From the NCBI GenBank assembly GCA_022592445.1, contig JABYQR010000078.1, positions 82,106-146,105 on the forward strand: a stretch of 64,000 nt of DNA. Reading direction: 5' to 3'. The notes beneath the pieces are model-generated. The model was not told where the DNA came from, did not search any database, and saw only the letters and a program-made list of their open reading frames with translations. This document shows, one piece after another, positions 1-11,251 of this stretch. Source of the DNA: Cytidiella melzeri (lineage: Eukaryota > Basidiomycota > Agaricomycetes > Polyporales > Irpicaceae). The translations under genes and the position numbers were made by a program. Within the stretch, counting starts at the first letter, position 1; each line of letters opens with the position of its first letter.

Positions 1-3000
1 GCTACTAGTATGATAGAAATGAAAATGGTAATGTTTGAAGACTGTTTGTAACAATGGGTAAAGTGGCTTTTACAAACACTGTCAAGAGTTTTGTGACTTT
101 AGAGCTGAGTGAGTGTAACAATTTGTGATGTGCATCTGTAGAGTATATCTGATCTTATTCAAGAGGTTTCAAGGGGAAGAGCAAGCTGCAACAGGATGCC
201 AGCAAGGAGTACAAAAGGAACAGGGTGTTTGTAGAAACATCACATTTTGTCACACTGCAACAATGAGAGCAGTGTCTGTAAATGCACACAGTTGCAAAGT
301 CACACATGTCTCACCATAGTATGTAAAAACTACTCTACACATATGTTGTAAATGCAGGGTTTGGGAGCGTACACGGGAGGAGGATTGAAAGGAATGATTA
401 CAATGTTATTGAAATAGCTACGAGAATACAACAGTTTGATATTCTTTTAGCAAAACAGTCAAAATGAAAAGGGAACTCTGAAATGGGTAATCTGTGCAGA
501 ATGACAAAAGGACAGCAGCGATACAAACAAAACTGAGCGGGAAACCTGAAATAACAATAACATATATTCAGAGAAATCAAACAGATGGCAGAACTGCAGT
601 ACATCAGGCTGAGTTTCTATTCATTAGCCTAAGGGGGGCATAGAAACTCACTGTTTTGTCTATAACACCCTCAGCTCTCATATTGGACATACTTTGTGTA
701 TTCCAGAGCAACACAATAGCACTATTCTACTGTCTTCAACATTCTAAGAATTTTTGGAGGTGTGAAAGCACAAAAAGTAGCAGTGTTTGTAAAACCAGGT
801 TTTGCAGATGTCCCAATACCCATAGTACCTATAGTTTGTGTTGCAAAGCATACCTCAAAAATAGCATTGATGTGATCCTCCCGTGGTTGCAAAATCAAGC
901 TTTTCTCAATATGCTCCTATTCAGCAAAACACTGGCTATGCACAAGACTCCTCCTTCCCTCCCCACATGCAAGGCTTTGAGGTTGTAAGTAGTTCTACGC
1001 CCGATGCCTCAGGCTGATGACGGGATTGCTTGAAAAGAATATGTGCACTACCTTTGGCTGTCCATGTGCAAATACTGAGCCATAACTGCAAGCAGTCTCA
1101 GCAACATCACGGACTGCAACACTAGCTAGTTGCAGATGTCAGTACTATTTTGCAAGTACTCTGACACTTCAGCTAAAAGAAATATGTCTCACCCAATTTG
1201 ATGTTGGTGCATTTCACCAAACACACTCACTCAAGTGAAAAGTGCAATCATTGTTGTCAGGTCTCAGTCTCACACATATCATCTTCTCCCTCTGAATTGC
1301 TATTCTGGGACTGCTCTGAGATGTAGTCAGAAAGAGAAAGATACATGAACAATAATTGCAGAAAGACCTGTAACAAGATGTGCATAGTTGGTAAATGCTG
1401 CCCCCATTGTCTGTTCACTTGAATTGCTTTGCATAAATATTCTTGAGATCAAGCCGGCACTTCACATAGCATTGATAATGATGATAAGAACTTATGGTGA
1501 AAATCAAACTCCTCTCCTCCAATTCTGAGAATTGTCCTCAGAAATGGCTCAACAACTGAATACACTAAAAATAGTCATTTACCAGCTGCTATGTTGCGTG
1601 TGGCATGTATTTGTTGTACTGGGACACTTAAGTATGCTCGACGTCCCATGGGCCCTTATTGTGGGAACATCCCTCAAAACCCATAATTTCCATAACCCAT
1701 ACTTTTTTGTGTCCACTGAGGGGTACTTTCGATGGCCTAGAAGTGAACTAGGGACAGGAAGTGAACTATTTGTTCAGGAGGGTATTTACGCTCGCTCAAT
1801 TGCCTCGGAAAAAACCATCCATATGTATCCATGCTATGAGATGTTGTGTACATAATTTGATTTTTAAACATCAGCTCTGCGCGGATAGAACAATTGAATA
1901 CCTCAAATTTTGCATGTAGTTCACTCATGAACTGCAATTGATGGGCTTGCTGTGGCGGCACCAGTGTATATCTCTGCACAAAAATCATGTCATACATTGA
2001 TGTATGTATCTAGTATTAGAGAAAAATACTTGTTTGTAATTCTGAGCAATGTGACAAGAGTAGGAGAAGGTTAACTCTCAACAGTGCGGGCGGGTGTGAC
2101 AATGCCTCGTGGACTGAGGCTCTGACCACCAGCGAGTAAATGAGCGCTTGCTTGTGACATGCTGTGACAGCTCAGAGATTTTTGCAGGAAAAAAGGTACC
2201 TTTGTGCGGAGCTTTGCAAGCACCTTTCCCCCTTTTCCAATATTTGTAGAACTGTGTGATTTATGGCCAAGATACCTTCTTACACTGCTGCAAAAACTCC
2301 GAGCAGTAAAAAACCACGGAGCAATGGGGCGGGGGGAGGGAACAGAAGTGAACTGTGTGGTTCACTTCTAGGTCATCAACAGTATGGGTTAATAGAGAGT
2401 CGACTGTATGTAAGATAGACCCAGTTCACTCCCTGCTACATCACATGGCAAGCGTGACAGCGCTTACGTCCATTTTTGCGGAGGGCCACAGTCTAAATCC
2501 ATCTACTAGCTCATATGTCCATACAAAAAAAAACAAATCCCAAGAGTCGTCAAAAACCATGTATACTAGAATTCTTCTGTTACAAAATTTTTAAAACGGT
2601 AGACGTGAGGAAGTGCTTTCCAGAATGGCAGCGAAAGATGAGCGCTAGCACAGGTTATTTCAGAAATTCAAGATAAACGACTGTTTGCCAACAGAGTGCT
2701 GAATGACATACCGTACAGGGATCTTAGAGTAGCCTGGACCTTCACAACAACTGCAGGAATGCAGCAGCTATGCCTAGACTATCGAAGAGGAAACAAACCG
2801 CCATAAACAATCTTGGCCAGTACGCACAGCCTTCAAAGTGGCCGAGGCAAGCAGCTCCGGATGAGAATAACAAGGAGAACAGTGTGAGTCTCAAGCCAAG
2901 TTTTTGACAAGACATGTAGGACTCACAATGGTGTCTTAGGGCAATGTGCACCACATGTCCACAACGACAGTCAATCCGAAGGCTGTCGAAGTAAGCCTTG

Positions 3001-3057
3001 AGCGGGCTGCATCTCTTCAAGCACGGGCTGCAAAAACCTTTTGTGAAATCTGCCAGC
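1..3057. other. CpG-poor intergenic or relic DNA, no supported gene
   Basis: No open frame here has an ATG, recognisable domains and plausible splice sites. The longest frames are about 110 codons and look random. The base composition is A+T-rich with few CG dinucleotides, unlike the host gene block, which suggests old repeat DNA altered by CpG deamination. The motif TTTTACAAACAC near 66 and its reverse complement near 784 resemble the TTTTTACGAACAC motif of 6.2-7.1 kb with its CpG lost. I see no terminal repeats that would define a full element, except the inverted motif pair listed separately. Confidence 0.5.
1735..2374. repeat. Inverted copies of CCTAGAAGTGAAC, with a hairpin at the right end
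   Basis: CCTAGAAGTGAAC lies at about 1736-1748 and its reverse complement GTTCACTTCTAGG at 2360-2372. At the right end AGAAGTGAAC (2344-2353) and GTTCACTTCT (2360-2369) form a perfect 10-bp stem with a 6-nt loop. A further direct AAGTGAACTA copy follows the left one. This could be the ends of a ~640-bp MITE-like insertion or a chance cluster. No target duplication is evident. Confidence 0.3.
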
Positions 3058-3062
3058 CAACT

Positions 3063-3853
3063 TGACATGGATAGTCCAACAGAGACCGGATTTTTCCAAC
3101 AATGTCACCAGTTTACAGCCTTAGGCGCCTATCTAGAGCGCTTATTTTCCGGCTAGGAATGTTACCGGACCTAACCCTAACCCGGGTCACGTGACATCCT
3201 GCCTTATTTATCAATAGTCCAGACCCAAACCCTAGACTCAATCTGGAGCGGTTCCAGATCAACCTAGGCTATTGTTCTATTGTTCTCCTTCCATTGTTAG
3301 GGATTCCCCAGGGATTCCCCAGGGATTTCCCCAGTTCTTATTGTCTTATTGTCTTTCGTCTATTGTCTTCTGTCTATTGTTAGGGATTCCCCAGGGATTC
3401 CCCAGTTTCTATTGTTCTATTGTTCCAGTTTCTATTGTTCTATTGTCTTATTGTTCTAGCTCTATTGTTCTACGTACCCTGGTCTTTGACAGCTACCCTG
3501 GTCCCTTATTGTTCTATTGTTACTCCAGCCCCACAGTTACTCCAGTCCCTAGTGTGGGAACTTGTGCACAGACCACCCAGCCACAGTATATATAGTAGCC
3601 CTTACCCTCCCTAGCTCTGCATCTTGACCTCTCTGTCATTTGCACTGCTAGGTGAGTTACTGCATGTAACTTAGTATCATATCTTATTAACTCTGTCATT
3701 TGCACTGCTAGTATCCGGCCTTTGAGCCTGCTTGCCTGCTCATCATCGACTTTGACCTTGTTGTCGTCGTTGAAGATCCACTTCCACTTCCACTCCCTCC
3801 CCTCTCTACCCTTGTTTAGGGTTTAGTAGTATAGCAGCAGTCGCTCCGCGACA
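3063..3853 (+). repeat. Solo LTR of chromovirus element 1 family
   Basis: The sequence begins TGACATGG and ends GCGACA. It is collinear with the LTR at 59547-60354 on the minus strand. The 5 bases before it (3058-3062) and after it (3854-3858) are both CAACT, a perfect 5-bp target duplication as Ty3/gypsy integrases make. No internal domain follows, so this is a solo LTR left by LTR-LTR recombination. A TATA-like stretch lies at 3584-3597. Downstream is an intron-like unit at 3652-3711, bordered by a 21-nt direct repeat. Confidence 0.85.
3652..3711 (+). other. Intron-like unit inside the solo LTR
   Basis: The segment starts GTGAGT, ends GCTAG and has TTAAC about 20 nt before its end. A 21-nt sequence ending TGCACTGCTAG occurs at 3631-3651, just before the donor, and again at 3691-3711, ending exactly at the acceptor. 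At 60 nt it matches the host intron size. The structure is what a tandem duplication creating donor and acceptor would leave. Splicing itself is inferred. Confidence 0.45.
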
Positions 3854-3857
3854 CAAC

Positions 3858-5831
3858 TTGGGCACCAAAAATGGAGACAGTCAGCATGACAGAAGACCGG
3901 GAAATGCGAAGGGAGACACCCACACGTTTTCTGATTCCTCGCTTCTGACCGAGGCTCCCGTTGATTTCAGTCAAATACCAAATATATGGTCTGAGTCGAG
4001 CTTTGACTTCCGTAATGCAGCTGAGCCCGACGCACGGTTTGAGCCCCTCCATCTATTGCTGAAGCTCAAGCTGCATGGTTGGACATCAGGAACATCCTAC
4101 AGCCTCGACGGAAATCTGGACGTGTGTATTTACGTTTTGAAGGCGATGAGGGGTTGCGGAGGCGGTTGGCACAGATGCGCATGTTCCTATACAAATACGC
4201 AAATGGGACCATGGGCTGGATATCTGGGTCGTTGGACACAATGTGCAACACGGAGGCTTCCAAGTACATGGCAAGAAAGCTTTGTGAGTGGACAAGAGTG
4301 TTCATCCAAAACCACCAGGCACTTCTGTACAGTGGGTTGGTTGATGGACATTGGAACGCAAGTGTCCTTGATAAGAAGCCGGATCTGAAGACTGCAATCA
4401 TTGACCATCTTCAGAGTGTTGGGAAATTTGTGCGCACACAAGATATTGTCAATTTCACTGCACAATTGGATGTTCAGGCAGATCATGGATTGGCAAGGCC
4501 TGTGAGTCTGTCAACAGTGCAGAGCTGGATGCATCGTCTTGATTATCGCTGGATGAAGAGTCCACAGGGTCAGTTTGTTGATGGACATGAACGAGAGGAC
4601 GTTGTGGCATACCGGAACAAGATCTTCCTCCCTGCCCTTGCTGATCTCAATCCTGATGTCCTTCACTTCAATCCTGATGGCACGGTCCTCCCTATCCCTG
4701 ATGATGTTCCTTGGCCACGCAATTTGTGTGTTGTTTACTGGTTCCACGACAAGTCCACATTCTATGCACATGATCGCTGCATCATCCGATGGGTGAACAA
4801 GGGTGAGAAGGCGCTTCCTCGTGCCAAAGGTGAAGGTCTCTCGTTGATGGTGGCTGACTTCATCTCCACCAATTTTGGTTGGTTGTGTTCACCGGATGGC
4901 ACAGAGTCTGCGCGAGTCTTGTTCAAAGCCGGACTGGTGTGCGACAGGTATCTTACCAACGATGACATTGTTGCTCAGCTGACCACCGCCATGAACATTC
5001 TCAAACGGCACTATCCTGGAATGAGGCATGTCTTCATCCTGGATAATGCCACAACTCACCTCAAACATGCTGATGATGCTCTGTTAGCCCGCCGAATGTC
5101 TTTGAATCCCACAAAGAAAGGCAAACCAACGTTCGGAGTTGATATCAAGCAGAGTGGCGCAACTGGTCAGGTCAAGGTTTGTGTACCAATGGCCAATGCG
5201 CAGTTTGCAGATGGGAGACCCCAGTCTCTGTATTTCCCTCCAGAGCGCCCTCGTGCAGGTGTCTTCAAAGGGATGGCAGTCATTCTTGCGGAGCGTGGTA
5301 TTGATGTGGGAGGTCTTCACGCCGAATGCCCCAAAATCAAATGTAAGCCCCTGAGGCTTTCGTGCTGTGCTCGCAGAATCCTGTATAATCAGCCAGACTT
5401 CAAGAACGTAGAGACCAAACTCGATAGGCACTGCAGGGAGCGGGGCTTCAAGGTACTCTACCTGCCAAAATTCCACTGTGAACTGAACCCGATTGAGCAA
5501 TGCTGGGGCGCAGAGAAGCGGGAGTACTGTATGTTCCCTCACTCATCACTGAAGCCGACCTCGAAAAAAATGACATTGCTGCATTGGACAGTATCTCGCT
5601 GACTGACATCCGCAAGTGAGTAAACATTTCTTGCAAGCCATGCCACACTGTTCAATTGTACACTTATTCTCACATATTAGATTTTATATTCGTGCCAGCC
5701 GTTTCATGGACGCATATCGTCGTGGCTTGTCAGGGAAGCAAGCCGCATGGGCCACGAAGAAGTATCATGGTCACCGTGTTCTCCCCTGTCACATCTTTGG
5801 CATTATGGACAAGGCCGGCATTTCTCCTTAG
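3858..5831 (+). pseudogene. DDE transposase (IS630/Tc1-mariner-like, DDE_3 type), copy A, frameshifted
   Basis: This encodes a cut-and-paste DDE transposase of about 600 residues. The main frame (4079-5602) has an N-terminal region ending in a helix-turn-helix-like stretch (SLSTVQSWMHRL). The catalytic core shows the first aspartate in WFHDKSTF, the second in FILDNATTH and the glutamate in LNPIEQCWG. The protein then changes frame near 5545 by an apparent one-base loss and reaches a good donor at 5616. A 65-bp intron ends at 5680 and a last exon (5681-5831) encodes RFMDAYRRGLSGKQAAW. A second frame change near 4077 separates the upstream frame (3858-4077). Between these breaks there are no stops, so the copy is young or the breaks are sequence errors. 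No terminal inverted repeats could be assigned. Homologous fragments lie at 50834-51046 and 55290-55740. Confidence 0.75.
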
Positions 5832-7097
5832 CAAGCTGCTGTGCTCTTCTGTCTCTTCACTGTGCCATATCATTATTGTGTATTGTTAGAAGGCTATGAA
5901 AGTAGAGGAAAGTGTTGAGAGAGCAAGACTGACAGAGATCACACAGTGGGAGTTGGGGATCAAAAGTGCATATCGTTGCATTAATCAGAGTAAGTCATAT
6001 ATACGGTAACTACAGCGCTCGTACGTTAAGCGTCTAATTAATGTAGTCGAACATGTATGTACTCTAGTTCAATACTGTATTGCACACGTATCTGCGTAGT
6101 AAATAGATGTATCATCACTTACTTGTACTACTATGTCTCGATAACTAGCTAAAAGCGCCTGCCGAAGCTCCTCCACGTGATTGTCACACTGTGACAGAAG
6201 TAACAGAGAGTGTACTATCGTTGATGCAGTGTTCGTAAACGCCTGTTTTTACGAACACTAGTACTTTCGATACTTGTGCACGTCCGAATATTCTAAGTAT
6301 ACTGTGAGCAATAAAGGACGACTATAGCATTATTTTGGTGTAAGAAAAGTAGTATAAATGCGAGGGATGAAGTTGGTAGAGACAAAGCAGTGAGTTTCTG
6401 TACTTTACTCAGATTGATGGATAGAGATTCTGACTGATGTACTGCATATTTTATGACCGTCTTGCAGAAGCAAAGTGACTAATATTGCATTGAAAGCTGC
6501 TCCAGCAGCCCGATTGCTCTGTGTACATGTGTAGAGTAGTTTTTACGAACAATATCGAGACATGCGTGACTTTGAGACCGAGCGCAGTTTAAACTCCGCT
6601 AAGAGGCGTATCGCAGCCTCGTCGCAACATCGCGTTTGCGTTTTGCATCTGGTACCTGCTTGCCGCAACTTCTAGCCACTGCTTTGCGGCCCCTTCTTTC
6701 TTGATTCACGTTGAAGTGTTCAGTATTCTGGTATATGATTGAATACAGTAGCACATCCTTGTAATACACATGGTAATCTACCCAAACGCACTTTTTACGA
6801 ACACTGCTCTCGCTGATGAGCTCAGCTGATGGTGATACTACATATGGTAAGTCGTGTTGGAGTGACAATATGCCGACCTCATGCCAGTGTGACCAACCGT
6901 GACGTTTTTACGAACACCCCTTCTCTCTTCTACCCCTCGTCGGCATCCTGCCGCAGCTCGCTGTTCCTCTCTAAAAAGCGTGAATTTAATACAGCATACT
7001 ATCAAGATGCACAGGTATAATTCTATGTACTTTTTGACAGATTTAGGCGGGAGCTCTCAGCGCAATGTGCTGAGCGCCGGGTTTTTACGAACACCGC
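5832..7097. other. Intergenic region with a repeated TTTTTACGAACAC motif
   Basis: No gene is supported. TTTTTACGAACA occurs at about 6246, 6541, 6791, 6905 and 7083, all on the plus strand, and four of the five continue as AC. At 6228-6257 an inverted copy (GTGTTCGTAAA) sits next to a direct copy and forms an imperfect hairpin. The last copy ends only a few bases before the ATG at 7098. They could be regulator binding sites or ends of short TIR elements. Confidence 0.6.
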
Positions 7098-8354
7098 ATG
7101 AATGATAGTACTGGGCCTATCTTATATAACCTCCGCAATGTGTGGCGGGACGCCCATAACACGTGGTTTCGGTCGCCGGCGCCGGTGCGAGGATTTCGTT
7201 TTCTCCTCTCTCACTTGATACCAGCAATTGCCTTCGTCTTTCTACTCTTCAAATTTGCCTCCATACGTACTTGTAGCCTCGCTGTCGAGGGCTTGGAATG
7301 GCAGCAGTACTGAGGCAGGTATTTTGCTGCTGCTGTGGACGTCGTGCACACAGTCCTGTATGTAGTCGAATTTCCATGCACTGCGCGACAACTACTGAAC
7401 AGTATGCGGTATTCTGAAGGGCCACGGGGACGAGGCAAATGAGAATACGCCGTTTATTCGCCCCCAAAGCAACGGTGATGAACCCTCGTAGGTGGTCGTA
7501 CGCACTTATACATGCGCGTTCCGTTTACTCACTCATGTTGTGGGCATGGCCTTTTTCGTAGGTATACCAGCTACGTGGTCAATCACGAAGCAATAAGAGA
7601 CAGGTTGGGAACAATAGTGCGCGCAAAAGAAGGGTACGTGCAGTCGTCCGTGGTATTCCATCAGCGTTATAACAACATGGTCGGCAGAAAAATGGTGAAC
7701 GTTAGCACGGATCTCCCGTTCAACTTGGCAAACAGGGTTCTGCATGGACGACTCGGCGAGATCGAACCTTCGAGCTCATCCTCTAGGAGTCGCTCTGCTC
7801 ATGCTACTCTCTCCGGCGGCGCATCTAGCTCGTCGCCATTAGGAAGTCACAGTCCCCAATCATTCTCCCACTCCCAATCCCCTCCTCCACGACCTCACAG
7901 AGAGCCATCACCCTCAATTCAAACCAGCCGATCCAACTCCTCCTTACATCCCGGAGATGCTTCATACCTGCCACCTGAGGCTGATGCAGCAAACGGCGTG
8001 CGCGGGCCTATATTGAGTGCCAGACTCGTCAGGAAGCCAGGAGCTGGCGGGTTTGAAGTCGGAGGCACAGCTGGTGCTCTGAGGCAAGGGCGGGCTGTCA
8101 CAAGAGGTCGACCAAGGAGACTTGAGTCAGACTTTGGCGGCGTCGTCTCGAACCACACTGAAGGACACGGAGAGGTTGACGCGGAAAACGGGCTGACCAT
8201 TCAAGTAGAAGGGGTTGAAGTCGGTGACAGAGACGTCGACGTGTCCTTGAAGACACCTCGTGCATCTGACACGCAGCCGATACCAGAAAAGGCCATATCT
8301 GACTACGGTGCTATCCAGGACGTAGCAAAGATCACGTGTAGCTGGGGCGACTGA
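7098..8354 (+). CDS. Hypothetical protein with one membrane segment and a disordered Ser/Pro-rich tail
   Basis: I do not recognise the family. The first exon starts at ATG 7098 and encodes a short polar N-terminus and then a hydrophobic stretch (LIPAIAFVFLLFKFASI) that looks like one transmembrane or signal-anchor helix. The later coding part, open from about 7491 to the stop at 8354, has a compact region containing REAs of the type RLGTIVRAKEGYVQ and YNNMVGRKMVNVSTDLPF. It is followed by a long low-complexity Ser/Pro/Arg region. The exon junction is unresolved. A donor at 7267 with an acceptor at 7491 keeps the frame open but gives a 225-bp intron, long for this locus, so a small extra exon is possible. 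The motif cluster at 6.2-7.1 kb lies directly upstream. Confidence 0.45.
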
Positions 8355-9077
8355 TATACTGACAGGAGGAGGATGCCGTTTATGAGGCGGGCGCGGACTA
8401 TGTTGGTCACTGGCATGAACCACCATGGGTTCTGTTTCTTGTATCACCCCGGAATCACGAATGTAATGTATAATGTACGCCCTCCGTCATGATATGATAT
8501 GGTGTGTTATAACTCTTCCACCAGAATTGATTTCACCCCCTGCAGTGTCAGAATTCCGGACAGGAATGTATAATGCCATCATAGGTACAGCTTTCATAGT
8601 CGGACACATAACTCATATATATATGCTGATTCCGCACTATGAACTTCCCAGAACTGGAACTCCCGGTATATGCACATGAATAGCAGTACGCAAATTATCG
8701 CTAAGAACAGTTGTGGATCTGTTGGCTCAATATTGCGCACGCGCGCGCGGCCTGCAGTGCATTGCCGCTATATACTCAAGTATCGCTGAGACTGGGCTTT
8801 AACAAGTCGCATGCAGTGACGCATCGATATCGCAGGAGTCAGAGGAGACATGGACGGATCTGAGGGAGTGCGCAAGTCCACAGTATACACAAATCTATTG
8901 TTACTAGTGTCATGTAGTATGTTAGAACCTTAAGCCAACATGCGTGTCTACTACTACTACAGCTGTGCAGTGCGATACCCAAAGGCCCCAAGACATAGTT
9001 TCGCCCTTTTGTTGTGAAAAGGGCTTGGCGAAAAGCGCCATGTGTGTGTGCCCCATACAATAAGAGAATGAAGTACA
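8355..9077. other. Convergent intergenic region
   Basis: This is the space between the end of the plus-strand hypothetical gene and the end of the minus-strand membrane protein gene. A long minus-strand frame (8839-9456) overlaps the real last exon of the membrane protein in another frame and has no domain. Apart from a short alternating CG run near 8738-8748, I see nothing else. Confidence 0.5.
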
Positions 9078-10378
9078 CTACCTCCCGACATAATACAGTC
9101 CGTCCACAGCGATATTCGCTTGCCAGATGCCCAACCGCCTCACAAGCCTCAAGACAGCCGGAGCCGGAACGACCAAGACGAATGCCACTGGGACGAGCGT
9201 GATGACGATCAAGGATATGAAGATTGTGATGCCTGGCTTGAGCACGAGGAAGTAGAAGAGAGCCTGGTGAGATGTCGGGTCTGTGAACATGGCGTATGTG
9301 TTGCGGTAAAACGAATGTTCTTCCTGGGGGCCAATGCCTTCTTCGAGCTCTGCGGGAGTGGGCGTACGCATGCGGGTGAAGATGGGATGGGGAGGAGAGG
9401 GGGCTGGAAAGGCGAGGGGGCCGTGGAAGGTTGTTTGCAGGTATAGCTATTCTCAAGTCAAGTTACCGATAAAAATGGTATATTATGCATGCTCACCTCG
9501 CCTCGTGAGAAGATACGAGCACCCAGCAAATCCAGAAAGCACAATAAAGCTCCAAGAGGAAGCGCCATCAATGTCGTTGTACCTGTCTGCGGAACGGAGA
9601 AGCATAAGTAAATCTTACCACACATGTAATAAGAATGAATTTTCCAGAAAATACGTACTAGTGTCAAGACAAATAGGTAGACCCAAGCCGCAAGTGCGTA
9701 TGGAAAGTTAAGAACGAGGAGATGGAATAAAGCTGAGTAGTAGGCCCGCCTCGCCATAGGCCTGAAGTAGCGTCGTATTTTCGCACTTATCGGCAAGGCT
9801 CGTCTCTCGGTAGTGTAAATCTCAGCTCCCAGCAGCCTCGCTCGTTCATCCGATAGGTCCGTTCTATCCACAGGCGAGTCGAGGAGGTCCTGGTCGTCTT
9901 GGTCGTCTGCGGAGTCTTCATCCGGATCTAGGTCACAGTCCCTGCCCGGATGGAACGCAGACAGGACGGTGTGCGAGAAGCTCGGCGCAGCAGATATTGC
10001 GGAATGCAGTGTGCTCGATACTGACAGCGTACGCTGCCGTCTGCTCAAACTTCCGGTTGGCAGCCGGGTCGTGTTCAGGAGCGGTGTCGTTTCAGACGCA
10101 TTACCGGGGTAGTTTTCAATGTCGGGAGAGCCAGGAAACGGAGACTGTGTGGAAGGCCCGCCGTCGCTGTCGTTCCCGGTCGACGATGTCTGGAGCTGTT
10201 CTGAATCTGCTGGAAGGTTTCTCCTTCTTCTTCCTGAACGTCCTACACGCCGTTGCTGACGAGAGGGGTAGGGAGGGGGCGGGTCGCTGGGAGGGCTTGC
10301 TGGGAGAACGAGAACTTGTGTTGTGCCCATAGATGATAAAGGCGACTGTTCAGATGAATGTTGAGTGAGATCAGTCAT
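9078..10378 (-). CDS. Multi-pass membrane protein with a 'putative sensor'-like domain
   Basis: The predicted protein has 392 residues in three exons (10378-9659, 9586-9497, 9446-9078) with introns of 72 and 50 bp. Both introns have good borders and the joined frame is open. Residues 1-~190 are disordered, rich in Ser/Pro and acidic runs. About four membrane segments follow. They resemble the fungal proteins assigned to the 'putative sensor' domain first described in bacterial two-component sensors. Recognisable blocks are ARRAYYSALFHLLVLNFPYA, LLCFLDLLGARIFSRGE and NTYAMFTDPTSHQALFYFLV. There is no kinase domain, so a sensor role is only a label. The ATG at 10378 was chosen; one at 10426 in the same frame would add 16 residues. 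A TIR element lies 120 bp upstream. Confidence 0.7.
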
Positions 10379-10500
10379 GGCTGAGCACTGGAGCACCTCC
10401 GCGTCGCTGCACACCCTGCCCTGCATAGACAGACGCTCATTGGTGCCATTAGCAGAGATCTTTGATCCCGATAGTCAACTCCGATTTTGCAGTATTGACC

Positions 10501-10868
10501 AATAGGGTCGTTCAGAGTTGGCGCAGCGCCGCCGCTCGCAGTTCGCAGCTCCGGCTATTGAGCCGGTCCGACGGGCGCTTGTCGCATTAGGTAGTCACGA
10601 AGATGTAACACCGTCCAGCTTTTTTATTACTTAGATCTCGCATTTCTTGATGTGGTTCATAACCATAAAATGAAATGATTGATTTTTATTTATTCTGAAG
10701 GCTGATCTATGTAAGCTACTTGGGCACAAGCAAGAAAAATCCCACAACAATTGCAAGCACATTTGTGACAGACTGTGACTGCTTACATCACCTTCCTCTT
10801 TGGGGTGATAGACGTCGGAGCTGCGAACTGCGAGCGGCGGCGCTGCGCCAACTTTGAACGACCCTATT
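10501..10868. mobile_element. MITE-like element with ~52-bp terminal inverted repeats
   Basis: The left end (10501-10552, starting AATAGGGTCGTTCAGAGTTG) and right end (10817-10868) are reverse complements with one internal mismatch. The ends are GC-rich (GGCGCAGCGCC core) and the middle is A+T-rich and non-coding. Length is 368 bp. If the true ends are GGGTCG...CGACCC, a TA would flank both sides, as for Tc1/mariner-type insertions, but the flanking AA/TT also pair, so this is uncertain. The element sits between the start of the minus-strand membrane protein gene and a possible plus-strand gene. No second copy was seen in the window. Confidence 0.8.
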
Positions 10869-10934
10869 CTCCCTCCACGACCAGGCGATGAAACGTTTAT
10901 ACGACCGCACTTTTGGTTTCTCTTGGGAGATATC

Positions 10935-11251
10935 ATGAGGTTCACTCTTACACAATCGTTCGGCATTTACTCAGTGGCCGTCACGGTACGTCTTTCAGCA
11001 CTATGTTGCGATATACATCTGACTTGTGATGTTGGGAGATCGCTCAGGTTGGGACGCACGACTACAGCTCTTCATGCAACAACAGCCTCCGTAATTTTCC
11101 ACCCAGAAAGAGAGTTTTGGCCGGTGTTACTATGCCCTCGGCCACTCGCAGGCAGCATGGCGCGGCTTCTGCTCAATCCGCGACTTGTCGGGGAATTGTC
11201 GCCGCAATGAGGATGCAGATGTTCAGCTTTTCTACAGCACAGAGGGAATAA
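10935..11251 (+). CDS. Possible small protein, 84 aa, two exons
   Basis: This is a weak call. An ATG at 10935 opens a 17-codon exon (10935-10985) ending at a GTACGT donor. A 62-bp intron ends CTCAG at 11047, and the second exon runs to TAA at 11251. The product would be a basic, Ser/Arg-rich polypeptide with a mildly hydrophobic N-terminus. No family is recognised. It could equally be non-coding sequence downstream of the MITE. Confidence 0.2.

Noticed and set aside
8839..9456. Minus-strand frame of 205 codons
   Set aside because: It overlaps the last exon of the membrane-protein gene in another frame and carries no domain; the spliced model in the other frame matches a known family pattern.
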